From Sphingomonas paeninsulae (GTDB taxonomy: Bacteria; Pseudomonadota; Alphaproteobacteria; Sphingomonadales; Sphingomonadaceae): a stretch of 64,000 nucleotides of DNA. Both the position numbers and the translations under genes were made by a program. Positions within the stretch are counted from its first letter, which is position 1. The number at the start of each line of letters is the position of its first letter. Under the pieces are notes generated by a model. The model made no database searches, was not told the origin of the DNA, and saw only the letters and a program-made list of their open reading frames with translations. The DNA lies in assembly GCF_003660165.1 (NCBI RefSeq), contig NZ_CP032829.1:2803001-2867000 (forward strand), given 5' to 3'. Below are positions 9,954-18,745 of the stretch, one piece after another.

Positions 9954-10255
9954 TCAGACGGCAAAAATGACGCGCGCGTTCGCAAGTCGCGTCTTCCGTT
10001 ATGCCGTGGCTACGGCGCGAGCAGCATCGGATCTCGCTGCGTCACTCTGACGTCCCTCCATTTTCTCAATTCGTGGTTAGAATGCGAATTTTCCTGTCCT
10101 GTGTTGACCCACGAGTAAGGAGGAGAAGACGGCGTACACAGGGGCATCCGGCGAACATGATGGGCGGGTGGGGCGTTCCAAGCTTGGTGAGGTGGCCTTA
10201 GACAAGCAGGATAACGAGCGAGGGCGGCTTCCTCCCTTCATCCTTGTGCCCGGTA
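9954..10255. other. Gene-free stretch (about 300 bases)
   Basis: No convincing gene. A plus-strand frame without an ATG runs from about 10120 into the end of the next minus-strand gene (KTAYTGASGEHDGRVGRSKL and onwards). Its composition is coding-like, but it has no start and I cannot assign it. It could be a gene remnant. Confidence 0.3.
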
Positions 10256-10966
10256 TCACTTTGGCATGACGGGTACACTCATCTGAGTATTTGCGTTGTG
10301 CGGTGGCAATCCCGCCAGTTTTGCATGATAGTCCGCGACGAGGTCGGGATCGGCATTATGACTGTGATTGGCAAGAAATGTCCTCAAGGCATCCCGGTAT
10401 TCTGCGATGAAAGCCTTGTTGTTTGGGCTGACTGCAAATTGCGCGGCCGCTTTATCGACGGGCGCTCGATCCTGACTGATCAGATATTTTTTCCCATAGG
10501 GTGACTGATCACTTAGAATCACAAAGTTGCGGGCGAACCCCGGAATATATTTGACGGCGAAAGGCTGGCCGTCCGGCGGGATCAATATCTCGTTACGGAT
10601 GGGATAAATGCTGGCGGACATGCTATCGAACTGTGTCAGTACGTCTTTACCATCGGATGTTTTCAGCACCGCATCATAAGCCCAGATATTCTGGTCGTTT
10701 AGGGTAGAGCTGGTTTCCTCGGAATGGGTGATGACGGCGGTCCCGTTCACGCCGAACGCATTGAGAAACAGCGCATTGGAGATGTGCGCGGTGAAGATAT
10801 TGACCGGACCGCACAGAAAGAATGGCAGAATCAGAAGATACCATATCTCACGACCGCGCCATTTCGCCATCGCATGGCCAAGCAGTACACCTACGGCAAT
10901 GAGCACCGGCCATGCCCAAAAGGGATGTTGAGCGAGGAAGTACAAAATGGCTGACAGGATGGACAT
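10256..10966 (-). CDS. Inner-membrane protein of unknown function
   Basis: 236 aa from the ATG at 10966 (a TTG lies directly before it). Two or three membrane helices occupy the first 75 residues (AILYFLAQHPFWAWPVLIAV; IWYLLILPFFLCGPVNIFTA). A soluble domain of about 160 residues follows and is predicted to face the periplasm. I do not recognise the fold. It is followed at 28 nt spacing on the same strand by nothing that shares a known pathway, so the role is open. Confidence 0.7.
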   Translation of the reverse strand: MSILSAILYFLAQHPFWAWPVLIAVGVLLGHAMAKWRGREIWYLLILPFFLCGPVNIFTAHISNALFLNAFGVNGTAVITHSEETSSTLNDQNIWAYDAVLKTSDGKDVLTQFDSMSASIYPIRNEILIPPDGQPFAVKYIPGFARNFVILSDQSPYGKKYLISQDRAPVDKAAAQFAVSPNNKAFIAEYRDALRTFLANHSHNADPDLVADYHAKLAGLPPHNANTQMSVPVMPK

Positions 10967-10997
10967 CAACCGGGTGAATCATTCGGAGGGCGTAAAG

Positions 10998-11390
10998 TCA
11001 ACGCGGAATGGGCGAGATGAAAGGCAAATATGACTGGCTCTTCCTGTCGAGCCAAACGAGTTCGGATTTGCCAGCTGCGCGAAGGTAGGCAACGGCTTCA
11101 AGGAGTAGCGGATGGCGGAGATCACGCTTTGTCAGGAGGCCGCGTTTTCCACGCTTATCTCGCGCCATCAAAGCGGCCTTTTCAGGTTTGTCATTATAGG
11201 AACGCACCCAGAATATCGTGATCCCATCCGTGAATTCGAACATATCATATTCGTAATGATATTCGTAGAATCCACTCGCGTTGGGTTCCGATGCATCAAT
11301 GGAGTGCGAAATTTCTACTTTCATGCTCTGCGCGGTGCCGCCTCGCGCCATACTCCCCCACAGGGCGAGGATATGGTCTAGCCGTAACAA
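10998..11390 (-). CDS. Hypothetical protein (start uncertain)
   Basis: Up to 130 aa, family unknown. Internal ATGs at 11351 and 11324 are alternative starts; the most protein-like part begins at MKVEISHSID. The sequence is rich in aromatic residues (FYEYHYEYDMFEFTDGITIFW) and then strongly basic (ARDKRGKRGLLTKRDLRHP), suggesting a small soluble protein. It lies 32-99 nt upstream of the membrane protein gene ending at 10256, depending on start choice, and may share its transcript. Confidence 0.5.
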   Translation of the reverse strand: MLRLDHILALWGSMARGGTAQSMKVEISHSIDASEPNASGFYEYHYEYDMFEFTDGITIFWVRSYNDKPEKAALMARDKRGKRGLLTKRDLRHPLLLEAVAYLRAAGKSELVWLDRKSQSYLPFISPIPR

Positions 11391-11522
11391 CAGCTTTCAA
11401 TCCTGGGTGAAGTCACAGCGGCGCTGCGCCACGGAAATTTCGATCGCCGAGACATAAGCAAGGGACGCCGCAATCGATAGGCTTAATGGACGGGTTTGAT
11501 TGCTCCATGCTCCCAACATAAC

Positions 11523-11849
11523 TCACCAAAATCGCTGCACGCCCGCCAAGTTCGAACCTTTACGTTGTCCTTTACGCTCATCTCGCCGGGCTCGCCATGC
11601 GGCAGCTTCCGACCATCCGCAGAACATCGAAATCAAGCTGAAGATGAAAATTATCGGTAGCATACGACTCCCATGATGCGTCGTTACGAGACTGGCTGTT
11701 ACAATGAAAAAACCAGCGACCGGCCCTAATTCCGGATAGTGAATGATTTTGAAGAGATTCCAAGAAAACCAAGCCATTGCGATGGCTATGATAGCACCTC
11801 CAATAACATCACCAAGTGCCTGAATCATAACAATTATCAGTTGCATCAC
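11523..11849 (-). CDS. Small membrane protein, unknown function
   Basis: 108 aa with three hydrophobic segments (VIGGAIIAIAMAWFSWNLF; LGPVAGFFIVTASLVTT; LPIIFIFSLISMFCGW) and a very basic C-terminal tail (RARRDERKGQRKG). A GTG at 11849 and an ATG at 11846 are both possible starts; an AAAGG ribosome site sits 6 or 9 nt upstream. About 75 nt upstream is a sequence shared with the ClC/MarR promoter region, so the gene may belong to the same regulon. Confidence 0.6.
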   Translation of the reverse strand: MMQLIIVMIQALGDVIGGAIIAIAMAWFSWNLFKIIHYPELGPVAGFFIVTASLVTTHHGSRMLPIIFIFSLISMFCGWSEAAAWRARRDERKGQRKGSNLAGVQRFW

Positions 11850-11921
11850 AAACTACCTTTCGGGTCGTGCGAAACTAATGGTTCCGGTAAGGCCGGAGCG
11901 GCCGCTTAGCCATTCTAATAG

Positions 11922-11947
11922 ATAAGTCGTGTTACGATATTTTTCAA
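11922..11947. promoter_or_regulatory. Putative operator/promoter element shared with 16083-16108
   Basis: The core GTCGNNNNACGATATT with a following TTCAA matches the ClC/MarR intergenic sequence at about 20 of 25 positions with identical spacing. It includes an inverted repeat TCG-N5-CGA. Here it lies upstream of the small membrane protein gene on the minus strand. Confidence 0.4.
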
Positions 11948-12011
11948 GGTTATTATAGATCAACCTGATCGTTTTTACGGCTCAATTGGCACCGGCAACG
12001 AAGACTCTCTT

Positions 12012-12470
12012 TCAGTTGGCGAAAGTCGTTCGATGAAAAGCATGTTGATTATGATCTCCTCCGGGACGAACGATCTTTTCCAAAGCTGAGCCTGTCGATG
12101 CAGCCTCGGCGTGCCTTGCCGCATCTGCAAGTGACACGAGGCCGACAAGCTTGCCCGAAACATCGACAATCGGAACGCGGCGTACCTGTTGTTTACCCAT
12201 CCATCGAACGACGCTTTCAACGCTGTCCTCTGCGAGACAGGATTTCGCCGGCGCTGTCATGACATCTCGGACAGCGCATAATGAGCTCCGTCCGCTTACA
12301 ACGACACGCATCACTATGTCGCGATCAGTGACCATTCCGACCAGGGTGTCGCCATCGGTGACGGGAAGGCAGCCGACATCTCGATCCGCCATTGTCCGCG
12401 CGATATTCTGTATCGTGTCTCCGGGACGCGCAGTGACGACAGCTCGAGTCATGATTTCCGAAATTTTCAT
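12012..12470 (-). CDS. Twin CBS-domain protein
   Basis: 152 aa from the ATG at 12470, chosen because a GGAG lies 7 nt before it. The longer frame upstream has no ribosome site. Two CBS modules fill the protein: residues ~7-60 (DTIQNIARTMADRDVGCLPV, then MVTDRDIVMRV) and ~70-125 (MGKQQVRRVPIVD, then LVGLVSLADAARH). CBS pairs bind adenine nucleotides and usually regulate an enzyme or channel. Stand-alone versions of this length occur widely in stress-related loci. No partner is obvious here, although the ClC channel 2 kb away has its own CBS pair. Confidence 0.88.
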   Translation of the reverse strand: MKISEIMTRAVVTARPGDTIQNIARTMADRDVGCLPVTDGDTLVGMVTDRDIVMRVVVSGRSSLCAVRDVMTAPAKSCLAEDSVESVVRWMGKQQVRRVPIVDVSGKLVGLVSLADAARHAEAASTGSALEKIVRPGGDHNQHAFHRTTFAN

Positions 12471-12893
12471 GTTATTTCTCCAACAATCGAGAGGCTGATG
12501 AGTTTCCATTTTGAATCCCAACGTTCTCCCAACTACCGGCGTGCGCAACAGAATCTTTTTGCTGTTCAGGCGCAATAAGTTTGCAGAAAAGTGGTTCGAT
12601 CCATTGCGTAGATGTGAGCATTTCAGGTCACGTCATTGAGCCTCCAGCTTTTTGAAAGCTTCTCCAAGTTCTGCCTGCCGTCAAGTTCTGGGCGTGTCCG
12701 TTGAACGGGGATTGTTCCGGGCGGCGAATAGCGGGCTGGCTTTAGCTCGGCTGCAAACTCTGTTTGCGGATGCGCGACGCGGCCAGGATTTTCCAGAGAT
12801 TGAGCGCAAGAATTTTGCATAAAGCGATCAAAAACATTCGTTTGGTTGGCGAGACTTATAGGCAGATGATTATCAGTCAGGAGTGCACAGCAA
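12471..12893. other. Gene-free stretch with a possible gene remnant
   Basis: No complete gene. A plus-strand frame without a start reads QVLGVSVERGLFRAANSGLA and onwards to a stop near 12825. It looks like the C-terminal tail of a protein and may be a decayed gene, but I cannot name the family. Confidence 0.25.
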
Positions 12894-13283
12894 ATGAGTA
12901 CGAGCAACTCAACGAGTTTCAAAAGGCCGCATGAACTTAATCGATCAAGCGCTTTCGCTTTCCGGATGGCTGCGTCTGTAATTTTTACGGTGGTTTTCTC
13001 GGTGGGGATAAAGAACATCGGCGCGAGCGGTTTTTTTGGCGAACCTGGCAGGCTTTTACTCGTGGGAATGCTCGTGATCCCAGCAGCTTTGATTGTTCAG
13101 ATATTTCGCTTTTGGCGGAAGATGTTCAGACCCGGGGAGCGGTGTAATCGTGAAACGCTGCCAATCATCGATGCGACGATGTGGCCTGTGGTCGTGGCGT
13201 TTCCGCAGAGTTTAAGACAAGTGCCCGCGCGCTCGGCTTCCGGTAATTCATTAAGCGCTTGGATCTCGTCAGAGCTCGCATAG
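12894..13283 (+). CDS. Small membrane protein, 3' end doubtful
   Basis: The first ~80 residues form a plausible membrane protein with two hydrophobic segments (ASVIFTVVFSVGIKNIGA and LLLVGMLVIPAALIVQIF) and a basic end (FRFWRKMFRP). Beyond that the frame overlaps a minus-strand gene and no longer looks coding. The change occurs at a GGGG run (13134-13137). One extra G there would end the protein at once with RPGGAV and a TAA at about 13147. This would be a fifth example of the homopolymer defect seen elsewhere, but it is weaker because no family is known. Confidence 0.35.
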   Translation: MSTSNSTSFKRPHELNRSSAFAFRMAASVIFTVVFSVGIKNIGASGFFGEPGRLLLVGMLVIPAALIVQIFRFWRKMFRPGERCNRETLPIIDATMWPVVVAFPQSLRQVPARSASGNSLSAWISSELA

Positions 13284-13339
13284 CCCATCAACGCCATCCC
13301 CAGTAACGCGTCCCATAGGGAGGCGGGGGCGTTGCTCAC
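13097..13339 (-). CDS. Small hypothetical protein coupled to the LysR gene
   Basis: 80 aa from a GTG at 13339 (SNAPASLWDALLGMALMGYA). The start overlaps the TGA of the repaired LysR gene as GTGA, a typical coupling arrangement, and the sequence (DEIQALNELPEAERAGTCLK) is more protein-like than its antisense. Its last part overlaps the doubtful end of the convergent plus-strand gene, and the true C-terminus may be affected by the GGGG/CCCC run at 13134. Function unknown. Confidence 0.4.
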   Translation of the reverse strand: MSNAPASLWDALLGMALMGYASSDEIQALNELPEAERAGTCLKLCGNATTTGHIVASMIGSVSRLHRSPGLNIFRQKRNI

Positions 13340-14183
13340 GCCGATATCGCCGCCGCCGCACGTAAGCCGGTGCGGATACGACCCATCACCCCTCATCCGC
13401 TTTCGTGGAGTGTACGGCGTAGGCAGAGTAAGAAAATTCCGGGCTATCCGGCACCAGAACGAGTCTGCCCTCTTCGAGATAAGAGCGTACAAACCCTTTG
13501 CGAAAATACCCTGAGCCTCCGGTTGCGAGGATATAATCCAATGCCAGCGGGCCGTAACTGATTGCAACGACGGCGTTCGGGTGATCGGGAAAGGCCGCCT
13601 GATAGCTTGCAGAGAATTCCTCGCCCCAATCGATGCGCACATGATGTTCGGGCCCAAGCACGCGGTCTTTGGAGGTCGTGCGGACCAGCACCAGTTTTTC
13701 TTCGAACAGCAATTCGGCAATGACGCCGGGTCGCCGAGGCGCAGCATAGAGGATCGCCACATCGAGCGAACCGTCCTGCACTCGCTCCATTAGCCGGTCG
13801 GAGTTGTCGATTTGCGTACTAACCGCCAATTCCGGACATTCGCGTCCCATCCACAGCAACCAGTGGCGGAGCAACGGACTCCAGAGACTGAGTTCTGCGC
13901 CGATGGTTACGACAGTCTCGCGGCCCGGCGGAAGCGCGACCGAACGGCGTGCGCGTTCCCACACCTGCACGAGCGTTGTTGCGAACCTCAGGAACTGTTC
14001 GCCGGCGGGCGTCAGCTTCGCCCCGGATTTGTTGCGAATGAAAACAGGGCGGCCAAGTTGCTCTTCAAGGACGCGGATACGTGCACTGACCGCAGTTTGT
14101 GTCAGATTCAAATTGGCGGCCGCATTGACGAAAGTACCCGTCTTAACGACCTCCAGGAACGTGCGAGCGACGCTAATATCCAT
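13336..14183 (-). pseudogene. LysR-family transcriptional regulator, frameshift near its 3' end
   Basis: The N-terminal winged helix-turn-helix is complete (residues ~1-60: ARTFLEVVKTGTFVNAAANL then NLTQTAVSARIRVLEEQLGR). The effector-binding domain runs to HSTKADEG and a TGA, giving 265 aa. Adding one base to the CCCC run at 13389-13392 (GGGG on the coding strand) continues the protein as VMGRIRTGLRAAAAISA and ends it at 282 aa. That tail is typical of the family, and its stop couples to the next gene by a GTGA overlap. Target genes are unknown. The ClC gene lies 82 nt upstream on the same strand. An assembly error is more likely than a true mutation. Confidence 0.85.
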
Positions 14184-14265
14184 CTATCACTCTTTTTCTT
14201 TTCAAGTGCGATTATATCCATTTTCGTTATGGCATTAGCAAGGCGAATGGGTGCCAAATCCGACA

Positions 14266-16050
14266 TCACGCAGTTGCGCTGGACCTCGATCGTTTTATGA
14301 AGCCGGAGCGCCCGGTTTCGGACTGTCGGTGGGCGCTGCGCGCTTTCAACAGATCCTGTCGCGAGAGGATGCCAAGAACGCGGTGGCTGCCCGGTTCGAC
14401 AATCGGAATCCGGCCAATCCCTGAATCCACCATGAGGTCGGCGACTGCGCCAATGGGCGTTTCGGGATAGGCGACCAGCAGCGATGCATCGGAAAGCGTC
14501 TCAGCCAGACTGGTTTCAATCATGATATCGCCGACTTGCCAGCGTAACGCGTCGGTTCGAGAGACGAGGCCAAGCAGAACGCCACCGTCATTCACGACAG
14601 GATAGCTGCGATGTTTGGCACCTTCAGCAAAAAAGTCAGCAGCATCACGGAGCGACATCTTGCCCGGCAGCGTTGCCGGATTGTGCGTCATCAACTGATC
14701 CGCCTGAACCAGATCGAGAAGATCGACACTATATTCCTGAAGAATATGACGCCCGCGTCGGGCGATCTTTTCGGTCAGAATAGAGCGGCGCATCAGGAGC
14801 ACACTGACGGCATATGCGGACGCGGCAGCCGTGATGGCGAGCGGCAGCGCATCGAAATGGCCCGTCAGTTCGACAGCGAAAAGTGCGCCTGTGATCGGTG
14901 CGCGCATCGCGCCGCTCATTATACCAGCCATGCCGATCATAGCCCAGAAGCCCGAGCCACCGGGCAAGAAATGCCCGAGCAAACTACCTGCGGCCCCGCC
15001 GAGTATAAGCAGGGGGGCAAGCACGCCCCCTGACGTTCCTGAGCCCAGCGCCACGAGCCAGATAACTCCCTTAACCATGAGGAGCGCCAGCACGACCCGC
15101 ATTGCCAGCGATCCGTCGAGCAGCGCCTGAATGCTCGGATAGCCTGCGCCTAGCACATGCGCATCGATCAATCCGCCGATGCCGACCACGATGCCACCAA
15201 GCGCTGGCCACCACATCCAGTGGATGGGTAACCGATGAAACAGGTCTTCGACGCGGTATAAAGACGTCGAGAGTAATGTAGCCTCGAGACCGACGAGAAT
15301 GCCGACACCGGCGGCGGTTGCAATAGGCCATAGTCCTGAGGGTGTAAGGGCAATGAAGGGAAACATCGCACCGCCGCCGATCATCCAGGGCCGCCATGCG
15401 AAAGCAACGATCACACCCACGACCACCGGCACGAAACTGCGCGGTTTCCATTCAAAGAGCAGTACCTCGATCGCGAGCAGGATAGCGGCCATCGGGGTAC
15501 CAAAAACTGCGGTCATACCGGCGGCGGCCCCTGCAACGAGCAATGTTTTACGCTCTGCGGCGCTCAGGTGGAAGCATTGCGCAAACAGCGAGCCGATTGC
15601 ACCACCTGTCATGATGATCGGCCCTTCTGCTCCGAACGGCCCTCCACTGCCGATCGACACGGCCGACGATAGGGGTTTGAGCAGCGCAACCTTCAACGAT
15701 AGCCGGCTTTCGCCGAACAGAATCGTTTCAATCGCTTCAGGAATGCCGTGGCCGCGGATCTTGTCCGAACCATAGCGTGCCATCAGGCCAACGATCAGAC
15801 TGCCAATCACCGGAATGGCGACAATCCAGAGTCCGAGAGGCGTGTCGGTAATTGCGGCGGGTTGGGCCGAAAGCCGTCCGAACCAGAACAAATTGGTGGC
15901 AATGGCAATCAGGCGAAGCAGAGCCCACGCACCGATCGCGCCGCCGGTTCCGACGACGACGGCCATCGCGGCCAGCATGAGCATACGCCAGTTCGCACTA
16001 TGGTCGGCCAGTCGATGACTTTCTGTTATGCGTACCGCTGCAAACTTCAT
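14266..16050 (-). CDS. ClC-family chloride channel/transporter with C-terminal CBS pair
   Basis: 594 aa. The membrane part carries ClC signatures: GHGIPEAI, then GSGGPFGAEGPIIMTGGAIG with the glutamate at the position of the gating or proton-coupling glutamate, and GSGTSGGVLAPLLILGGAAG further on. About 130 C-terminal residues form two CBS domains (TLPGKMSLRDAADFFAEG; ETPIGAVADLMVDSGIGRIP) that may sense adenine nucleotides. The start is supported by an AAGG ribosome site 7 nt upstream. The gene is divergent from the marR-type gene with 75 nt between them. The presence of the glutamate suggests an H+/Cl- exchanger rather than a passive channel, though this is not certain. Confidence 0.92.
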   Translation of the reverse strand: MKFAAVRITESHRLADHSANWRMLMLAAMAVVVGTGGAIGAWALLRLIAIATNLFWFGRLSAQPAAITDTPLGLWIVAIPVIGSLIVGLMARYGSDKIRGHGIPEAIETILFGESRLSLKVALLKPLSSAVSIGSGGPFGAEGPIIMTGGAIGSLFAQCFHLSAAERKTLLVAGAAAGMTAVFGTPMAAILLAIEVLLFEWKPRSFVPVVVGVIVAFAWRPWMIGGGAMFPFIALTPSGLWPIATAAGVGILVGLEATLLSTSLYRVEDLFHRLPIHWMWWPALGGIVVGIGGLIDAHVLGAGYPSIQALLDGSLAMRVVLALLMVKGVIWLVALGSGTSGGVLAPLLILGGAAGSLLGHFLPGGSGFWAMIGMAGIMSGAMRAPITGALFAVELTGHFDALPLAITAAASAYAVSVLLMRRSILTEKIARRGRHILQEYSVDLLDLVQADQLMTHNPATLPGKMSLRDAADFFAEGAKHRSYPVVNDGGVLLGLVSRTDALRWQVGDIMIETSLAETLSDASLLVAYPETPIGAVADLMVDSGIGRIPIVEPGSHRVLGILSRQDLLKARSAHRQSETGRSGFIKRSRSSATA

Positions 16051-16082
16051 AAATCGCCTTTAATCTTGGAGAGCGACCTCAA

Positions 16083-16108
16083 TTATGTCGCAACACGATA
16101 TTATTCAA
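16083..16108. promoter_or_regulatory. Putative operator in the ClC-MarR divergent promoter
   Basis: Contains GTCGCAACACGATATT with TTCAA after it, an inverted TCG-N5-CGA, and near-identity to 11922-11947. It lies 18 nt before the marR start and 33 nt before the ClC start, a place suited to autoregulation by the MarR protein. Confidence 0.45.
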
Positions 16109-16125
16109 CAGCGAGATGACGAACG

Positions 16126-16536
16126 ATGACGAAAAGCGATGGCTTAACGGACCAGGATTATGTCGTGCTGGCTGACTTTCGCCATACGCTGCGGCGCTTT
16201 CAGGCTTTCAGTGAGGCAAAAGCCAATGAAGTCGGCCTTACACCGCAACAGCATCAGGCGCTGCTGGTGATCCGGGCGACGTCGCCCGGAGAGGTCACGG
16301 TGGGCTATATTGCGCAAAGGCTCATTATGAAGCCCCATAGCGCCACCGGGCTGATCGACAGGCTGGAAACGCTTGAACTCGTCACGCGGCAGGAGACAAG
16401 CAGCGACCGTCGGCGTTCAGTTCTGCGACTTACCGACAAAGCCGAAGCGCTGCTTGCTAGCCTGTCCGAAACGCACCGCGAAGAGGTCCTTCGGCTCAAG
16501 CCACTGCTTGCCGAGCTTTTAGAACAGCTCGGATGA
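16126..16536 (+). CDS. MarR-family transcriptional regulator
   Basis: 136 aa, the normal MarR length. The winged helix region is recognisable: LTPQQHQALLVIRATSP, then VGYIAQRLIMKPHSATGLID with RLETLELV, and the wing TRQETSSDRRRSVLRLTDKA containing the conserved SSDRR. MarR proteins bind short palindromes and respond to small, often aromatic, ligands. It precedes the FUSC efflux operon by 67 nt on the same strand and is divergent from the ClC gene. A perfect palindrome sits between it and the efflux operon, so it probably controls that operon. Confidence 0.92.
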   Translation: MTKSDGLTDQDYVVLADFRHTLRRFQAFSEAKANEVGLTPQQHQALLVIRATSPGEVTVGYIAQRLIMKPHSATGLIDRLETLELVTRQETSSDRRRSVLRLTDKAEALLASLSETHREEVLRLKPLLAELLEQLG

Positions 16537-16585
16537 TCTAAAATCAATACTATTGCGGTTGACCATCAATATTTTGAACTTTGGC

Positions 16586-16597
16586 GTAACGCGTTAC
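16586..16597. promoter_or_regulatory. Perfect 12-bp palindrome before the FUSC operon
   Basis: GTAACGCGTTAC is its own reverse complement and ends 6 nt before the presumed FUSC start. It is a candidate MarR operator. If the protein binds here it would block transcription or early translation of the efflux operon. Confidence 0.4.
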
Positions 16598-16603
16598 TGA
16601 GGC

Positions 16604-18745
16604 ATGGGCCGGGTTCTTGTTCACCCAAATAAGCGCCGGATTGCCGGACCGTTCTCATCCGACTCGATTGCATCATTGCCAACTTCATTACGTCCAGTGC
16701 GTTCATCGCAGCAACTGCTGGCAATTGATCCCCAGAAATTTCTGTTTTCATTGAGCAGCTTCGTTGCTGCAGCAGCGACACTTCTGATCACTTTCTCAGC
16801 GAGCTTGCCAAGGCCCTGGTGGGCGCTGCTAACAGTTTACGTAACAGCTCAACCCATGGCGGGAGCTTTCCGACCCAAGATATTTTACCGTCTTGGCGGA
16901 ATTCTGACCGGTGCAGCAGTTACGATTGCGCTGGTCCCGAATCTTCAAAACTCGCCCGAATTGCTCATTCTGTGCTTCGCGGCCTGGACAGGGTTTTGTA
17001 TCTACCTTGCGGTTCTAGACCGAACACCCCGAGCGTTTTGTTTTCAAATGGCGGCGTTCAGTTCGGCGGTAATCAGCTTTCCCTATCTCGACGATCCCGG
17101 AAACATTTTTACGACGACCATATCGCGGGTCGAAGAAATGACGGTTGCGATCGTCTGCGTTTCTATCGCCCATGCGCTCCTACAACCGTGGAGCGTGACG
17201 CCTGTCATTCGTGCGCGGGCTGAAGCGTTTCTCGTTCATGCTTCGCGCTGGACGGCCGAAGCCCTTGGAAGTCGGCACACCACGCTGGAATACGAACACC
17301 AGCGAACACTCGCGACCGATGTGACGGAACTTGGCATGATCGCGATTCATTTACCTTTCGACCAACGATCGGCACCCGCGACCCGGCGACTGGTTTTGAG
17401 TTTGCAAGAGCGGCTGGCGACCATTCTTCCACTGGCTTCTGCTACGGCCAACAGACTTGATCTTCTTCGCGCGCTCGCCCCCCTCGACGTTGAGCTAAGC
17501 ACGCTTGTCGATGATGTCGTTGATTGGCTGGTAGGCGGCATAGAGGCACCTGCTGAAATAGAGCGAGAACTGGTCGAGCGCTGTCGCCTGTTGGCGTCGC
17601 GTTATGAACAGGCGCCCGACTGGCAAGCTATACTGGCCATTAGCGTTTGCGAGCGTATGGCGGAATTTGCCGAGGCGCACTACGAAAGCCGACTCCTTGT
17701 GCAGCAGATCGGTGTTCCCATTGACGATGGTGACGACAGCGCTCTCATAACCCAGATTGAAAGCTATCCTCTGGCCCGTGATCATGGTGTCGCGGCGCTT
17801 GCAGGTCTGGCGACGGCAACAGCGATCACGCTTTACTGCGCGGTTTGGATTTTGCTTGCGTGGCCGAACGGGTCCGCGACCGCCGCCTTCGCTGCGCTCA
17901 TCACCTGTTCGTTTGCTGTGCAGGACGACCCGGCACCGGTGATCGGCCGCTATCTCGGCTCAACGCTGATCACCTTTCCGCTTGCAGCCCTATACCTCTT
18001 CATCATTTTGCCGCGCGTCGATGGCTATGGGATGCTGATCGTCACGCTGGCACCAGCATTGCTGTGGATGGGGTATATTCAGGCCGACCCCGCTCGATCG
18101 GCACGCGCCCTGCCGATGTTTTCCTGTTTCATCGTCGGCATGGGTTTCCTCGATCGTTTTCAGGCTGACTTTGCCGTGTTCATGAATACCGGTCTTGCGC
18201 AGGTCGGCGGCATCGTAACCACGCTGGCGGTCACCAAGTTATTCCGTTCGGCCAATGTACTGTGGACCGCACGACGGATCGTTCGCGATAACTGGGTCGA
18301 TCTTGAACAATTGGCAAACATCCGCAGGCCCTTTCGGCCCGCCCAATGGACGGGGAAGGGCATTGATAGACTGGGACTGGTCGCGGCTCGAATGGCCGTC
18401 GCCTCTTTGGGAGATGCGCTTCACGCCGCCGACGGCCTCGCCGACATTCGCATTGGTCGGAATATTATTCCAATCCGTCGCGCTCTGGCAGCAGTGCCGC
18501 ATGATGTGCGCCGCACTTTGGGTGTCGTGCTTGCCGAAGTTTCGGTTCTGTTTCGCGATCGTCGCCGGGCAAGCGATGCGGTGCCGCCGCCCGCTACTCT
18601 GCTCCATGCGATTGACGCCGCGATTGAGGGGATGCTTGCAAATGCGCAGTTGGGGCCACGTCATCAGGCGCTCCTCGCTCTTGTCGGGATGCGCTGCAAT
18701 CTGTTCCCGGCAGCTTCCCCTTTCCAAAGGACACCCGCGCAATGA
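16604..18745 (+). CDS. FUSC-family inner-membrane efflux protein (AaeB-like)
   Basis: 713 aa, typical of the FUSC/aromatic-acid exporter family. It has two membrane halves of several helices each: residues ~50-195 (starting FLFSLSSFVAAAATLLITFS and including PRPWWALLTVYVTAQP) and ~390-540 (ATAITLYCAVWILLAWPNG; DDPAPVIGRYLGSTLITFPL). A cytoplasmic helical domain lies between them and another follows. AaeB and relatives export hydroxylated aromatic carboxylic acids with an HlyD-type partner, which is encoded downstream. The first ATG has a poor ribosome site, so the start may be a little downstream. It overlaps the DUF1656 gene by 4 nt. Confidence 0.9.
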   Translation: MGRVLVHPNKRRIAGPFSSDSIASLPTSLRPVRSSQQLLAIDPQKFLFSLSSFVAAAATLLITFSASLPRPWWALLTVYVTAQPMAGAFRPKIFYRLGGILTGAAVTIALVPNLQNSPELLILCFAAWTGFCIYLAVLDRTPRAFCFQMAAFSSAVISFPYLDDPGNIFTTTISRVEEMTVAIVCVSIAHALLQPWSVTPVIRARAEAFLVHASRWTAEALGSRHTTLEYEHQRTLATDVTELGMIAIHLPFDQRSAPATRRLVLSLQERLATILPLASATANRLDLLRALAPLDVELSTLVDDVVDWLVGGIEAPAEIERELVERCRLLASRYEQAPDWQAILAISVCERMAEFAEAHYESRLLVQQIGVPIDDGDDSALITQIESYPLARDHGVAALAGLATATAITLYCAVWILLAWPNGSATAAFAALITCSFAVQDDPAPVIGRYLGSTLITFPLAALYLFIILPRVDGYGMLIVTLAPALLWMGYIQADPARSARALPMFSCFIVGMGFLDRFQADFAVFMNTGLAQVGGIVTTLAVTKLFRSANVLWTARRIVRDNWVDLEQLANIRRPFRPAQWTGKGIDRLGLVAARMAVASLGDALHAADGLADIRIGRNIIPIRRALAAVPHDVRRTLGVVLAEVSVLFRDRRRASDAVPPPATLLHAIDAAIEGMLANAQLGPRHQALLALVGMRCNLFPAASPFQRTPAQ

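Noticed and set aside
11397-11519. 40-codon minus-strand frame (MLGAWSNQTRPLSLSIAASL)
   Set aside because: Ribosome site poor, no membrane or export feature, no operon overlap; could be real but not supportable.
12623-13018. 131-codon minus-strand frame
   Set aside because: Overlaps the start of a more plausible plus-strand gene and has no family resemblance or ribosome site.
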